From: Blautia hansenii
Lineage (GTDB): Bacteria > Bacillota > Clostridia > Lachnospirales > Lachnospiraceae
Direction of reading: 5' to 3'
Length of the DNA stretch: 64,000 nucleotides
Assembly: GCF_013304445.1 (NCBI RefSeq)
Contig: NZ_JAAITA010000008.1
Coordinates: 54,970 to 118,969, forward strand
The position numbers were made by a program, and so were the translations under genes. The notes beneath the pieces were generated by a model. That model ran no database searches, had not been told where the DNA came from, and worked only from the letters and a program-made list of their open reading frames with translations. This document shows, in pieces, positions 61,228 to 64,000 of this stretch. The stretch's first letter is position 1, and each line of letters starts with the position of its first letter.

Positions 61228-63867
61228 TTATTTAATCTGGTCTGCCAGTATATCTGCTGCTGCTTTTAAGGCTTCCGGTACTTTATCCGGGTTTTTGCCT
61301 CCGGCCTGAGCCATGTTGGGGCGTCCGCCTCCGCCTCCGCCTACAAGGGCAGCCATGCCTTTCACCAGATTTCCTGCATGAGCACCTGCTTTCTGCGCTT
61401 CCTCTGTCACCATAGTCAGAAGGCTTACCTTTCCTCCTGCTACGCTGGCCAGCACTACCACACCTTCGCCCAGTTTTTCCTTTAACTGGTCGCCTAAGTC
61501 ACGCAGTCCGTTCATATCCACATCATCCAAGGAAACTGCCAGAAGCTTCACACCTTTGATTTCCTGTACCTGGCTCATAACGTCGCCTACTGCGTCTTTT
61601 GCCATTTTGGCCTTCAGTGCTTCATTTTCGCTGTGCAGATTTTTCACCTCTGCCTGGAGATGTGCGATTTTTTCTTCGATTTCTGCCGGAGAAGTCTTCA
61701 GCATTGCTGCGATTTCTGCCTGGCGTTTCTCGATTTCTTTATAGTAAGCAAATACACCGTCTCCGGTAAGGGCTTCGATACGGCGCACACCTGCCGCAAT
61801 ACCTGCTTCTGCTACAATCTTAAAGGCTGCAATTTCTCCTGTGTTGGCTACATGGGTACCGCCGCAGAGTTCTTTTGAGAAATCCCCCATAGAAACCACA
61901 CGGACTTTTTCTCCGTATTTTTCGCCGAACAGAGCCATAGCGCCTGTCTTCTTGGCTTCCTCAATAGTCATAACATCCGTTACAACCGGAAGTCCTGCAC
62001 GGATTTCCCGGTTTACCATATTCTCCACCTTTTCCAGTTCTTCTGCCGTCATGGCCTGGAAATGTGCAAAGTCAAAACGCAGTCTGTCCGGAGTTACCAG
62101 AGAACCTTTCTGCTCTACATGGGAACCGAGAACCGTCTTTAAGGCTTTCTGCAGCAGGTGGGTAGCGCTGTGGTTCTTACAGCAGTTGGCTCTTCCTGTC
62201 TCACATACTTTTAAGGTTACGGTATCGCCCACTTTTATCATGCCTTTTGTGAGAACACCAACATGTCCTACTTTTCCGCCTCTTAAATGAATGGTGTCTT
62301 CCACCTTAAATTCTGCGTCACCGCAGACAATCACACCTTTATCACCCTGTTGTCCGCCCATGGTCGCATAAAACGGCGTCTGCTCTGTAAAGAGGGTTCC
62401 TCTCTGGTCTTCGGTCAAAGCCTCCACGATTTCCTCTTCTGTGGTCAGAACCGTTACTTTAGCATCACATACCAGTTTGTCATAACCTACAAATTCTGTG
62501 GTAACGGCTGTATCAATTTCATCGTAAACCGTTGCGTCCGCACCCATATAGTTGGTGGTTTCTCTGGCTGTTCTTGCCTTCTCCCTCTGTTCCTGCATAG
62601 CTTCCTGGAAGCCTTTCTCATCAATGGTATAACCCTTTTCTTCCAAAATTTCTTTTGTCAAATCCATCGGAAAACCATAGGTATCATACAGCTTAAATGC
62701 ATTTGCGCCGGAAAGCTCCGTTGTGCCTTCCTTCTGCATAGCCTCTTCCATTTCTCCCAGAATGTGAAGCCCCTGGTCAATGGTTTTGTTAAACTGTTCT
62801 TCTTCTTTTGTCAGCACCTGGAAAATAAAACTCTTCTTTTCATCCAGTTCCGGATAACCGTCTTTGGAGCCTTCAATGACAACGGCGCCTAACTCTGCCA
62901 GGAACTTGCCTTCGATTCCCAGAAGACGTCCGTGGCGGGCTGCACGGCGGATAAGACGGCGCAGTACATAGCCTCTTCCTTCATTTGTGGGCATAATACC
63001 GTCAGAAATCATAAAGGTTGCAGAACGGATATGGTCGGTAATCAGACGAATGGAAACGTCTTTTGTCTCATCCTTCTTATATTCGGTGTGAGCCAGTTCA
63101 CAGACCTTGTTTCTCAAAGCGCACAAAGTATCTACATCAAAAATAGAATCCACGTCCTGGACTACAGAAGCCAGACGCTCCAGACCCATACCGGTATCAA
63201 TGTTTTTCTGTACCAGTTCCGTGTAATGGCCTTCCCCGTCATTTTCAAACTGGGTAAATACATTGTTCCAGATTTCCATGTAACGGTCGCACTCGCAGCC
63301 TACGGTACAATCCGGACTTCCACAGCCGTATTTTTCGCCGCGGTCATAGTAGATTTCAGAACAGGGACCGCAGGGACCTGCGCCGTGTTCCCAGAAGTTG
63401 TCGCCCTTGCCGAAACGGAAAATACGCTCTGCAGGAATTCCCATTTCCTTATTCCAGATTTCAAAAGCCTCTTCATCTTCTTCATAAATAGAAGGATACA
63501 GGCGGTTCGGGTCCAGTCCCACAACCTCGGTCAAAAATTCCCAGGACCAGGCAATGGCTTCACGCTTAAAATAATCTCCGAAAGAGAAGTTTCCCAGCAT
63601 TTCAAAAAATGTGCCGTGACGTGCTGTCTTCCCTACGTTTTCAATATCACCTGTACGGATACATTTCTGACAGGTTGTCACCCGGCGTCTGGGCGGGATT
63701 TCTGCGCCTGTAAAGTATGGCTTTAAAGGCGCCATACCGGAATTAATCAAAAGCAGACTCTTGTCATTGTGAGGAACAAGAGAAAAGCTCTTCATAGCCA
63801 GATGTCCTTTGCTCTCAAAGAACTCTAAAAACATTTTCCTAAGTTCGTTTACTCCGTATTTCTGCAC
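61228..63867 (-). CDS. alaS: Alanine--tRNA ligase
   Basis: An 879-residue class II synthetase of standard length. The catalytic domain opens VNELRKMFLEFFESKGH. The editing domain has HSATHLLQKAL and CGGTHV for zinc and proofreading, and the C-terminal Ala-domain is Gly-rich near GGGGGGRPNMAQ. The start is GTG at 63867 with AGGAGG eight bases upstream; the longer frame to 63933 crosses the promoter. No T-box is present in the short leader. Confidence 0.96.
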   Translation of the reverse strand: MQKYGVNELRKMFLEFFESKGHLAMKSFSLVPHNDKSLLLINSGMAPLKPYFTGAEIPPRRRVTTCQKCIRTGDIENVGKTARHGTFFEMLGNFSFGDYFKREAIAWSWEFLTEVVGLDPNRLYPSIYEEDEEAFEIWNKEMGIPAERIFRFGKGDNFWEHGAGPCGPCSEIYYDRGEKYGCGSPDCTVGCECDRYMEIWNNVFTQFENDGEGHYTELVQKNIDTGMGLERLASVVQDVDSIFDVDTLCALRNKVCELAHTEYKKDETKDVSIRLITDHIRSATFMISDGIMPTNEGRGYVLRRLIRRAARHGRLLGIEGKFLAELGAVVIEGSKDGYPELDEKKSFIFQVLTKEEEQFNKTIDQGLHILGEMEEAMQKEGTTELSGANAFKLYDTYGFPMDLTKEILEEKGYTIDEKGFQEAMQEQREKARTARETTNYMGADATVYDEIDTAVTTEFVGYDKLVCDAKVTVLTTEEEIVEALTEDQRGTLFTEQTPFYATMGGQQGDKGVIVCGDAEFKVEDTIHLRGGKVGHVGVLTKGMIKVGDTVTLKVCETGRANCCKNHSATHLLQKALKTVLGSHVEQKGSLVTPDRLRFDFAHFQAMTAEELEKVENMVNREIRAGLPVVTDVMTIEEAKKTGAMALFGEKYGEKVRVVSMGDFSKELCGGTHVANTGEIAAFKIVAEAGIAAGVRRIEALTGDGVFAYYKEIEKRQAEIAAMLKTSPAEIEEKIAHLQAEVKNLHSENEALKAKMAKDAVGDVMSQVQEIKGVKLLAVSLDDVDMNGLRDLGDQLKEKLGEGVVVLASVAGGKVSLLTMVTEEAQKAGAHAGNLVKGMAALVGGGGGGRPNMAQAGGKNPDKVPEALKAAADILADQIK

Positions 63868-63904
63868 GGTTTTTCCCTCCTGATGAGTATAATCACTGTT
63901 CTTA

Positions 63905-63933
63905 ATGATAGCACAGGATTTTACTGATTTCAA
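63905..63933 (-). promoter_or_regulatory. Sigma-A promoter of alaS, within an inverted repeat
   Basis: TTGAAA and TATCAT with a 17-base spacer. An inverted repeat ACAGGATTTT / AAAAATCCTGT (63913-63945) spans the spacer and -35. The rest to 64000 shows no gene start. Confidence 0.7.
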
Positions 63934-64000
63934 GAAAAATCCTGTCTTGAGTTTCCGCAGTTTTATCCACAGAACCTATAATCATCCTTGCTGATTATTA

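Noticed and set aside
63868..63933. Longer N-terminus of AlaRS
   Set aside because: It overlaps the promoter; the GTG at 63867 has AGGAGG and gives the standard start.
1..64000. CRISPR arrays, tRNA/rRNA genes, insertion sequences or prophage
   Set aside because: I saw no regularly spaced repeats, cloverleaf-like RNA, transposase or phage gene. A tRNAscan and repeat search would be needed to exclude short or degenerate cases.

Overview
The window looks like chromosomal core DNA from an anaerobic gut Firmicute of the family Lachnospiraceae, probably a Blautia-like acetogen relative. This is judged from protein style, from the gene order rpmB / Asp23 / fakA / recG, from spore-lineage genes (GerW, DUF2953, DacF), from a full Rnf complex, a sodium-pumping decarboxylase cluster and a CooS-type carbon monoxide dehydrogenase homologue. 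The genus is an inference. Most genes lie on the minus strand. The plus-strand exceptions are rpmB, a YprB-like nuclease, a 77-residue protein and one ABC exporter pair. I see no tRNA or rRNA gene, insertion sequence, prophage or CRISPR array.

Layout from left to right. 1-2.2 kb: start of recG, then fakA and an Asp23 protein, with rpmB divergent. 2.6-6.6 kb: a 48-residue membrane protein, GerW/DUF2953, an unknown protein, a two-domain PPK2 phosphotransferase and a NUDIX hydrolase. 6.7-14.8 kb: a transpeptidase/FtsW-RodA pair, a U32 peptidase, zapA, ruvB, ruvA, a Gx transporter that seems to start at ATT, and a NusG-II protein. 14.9-19.9 kb: rnfCDGEAB, the ferredoxin:NAD+ ion pump. 20-27 kb: a CmpB-like membrane protein, the YprB nuclease, rpsA/ispH/cmk/HI0933 and an RpiR regulator. 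27.4-32.7 kb: a sodium-translocating decarboxylase operon. 33-36.2 kb: an unknown protein, a beta-carbonic anhydrase, and tyrS behind a T-box.

36.2-44.4 kb is the most unusual part. It holds a CooS homologue, a CooF-like ferredoxin and an FAD/NAD oxidoreductase behind a promoter that overlaps a perfect 25-bp palindrome. Just upstream on the same strand is an operon of nitroreductase, an arginase-fold protein with an extra C-terminal tail, a VWA protein and a MoxR ATPase. The CooS protein keeps every C-cluster ligand I can align, but it has lost the catalytic His and Lys and the histidine tunnel of known CO dehydrogenases. The module may therefore do chemistry other than CO oxidation.

44.4-64 kb: two D,D-carboxypeptidases, scpA/scpB, a phosphoesterase, a MATE transporter, a second CmpB protein, cardiolipin synthase, rpsU, a MarR regulator between two divergent heterodimeric ABC exporter pairs, and alaS. 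In energy terms, Rnf and the decarboxylase both move cations and feed the same sodium or proton gradient. The MATE transporter may draw on that gradient.
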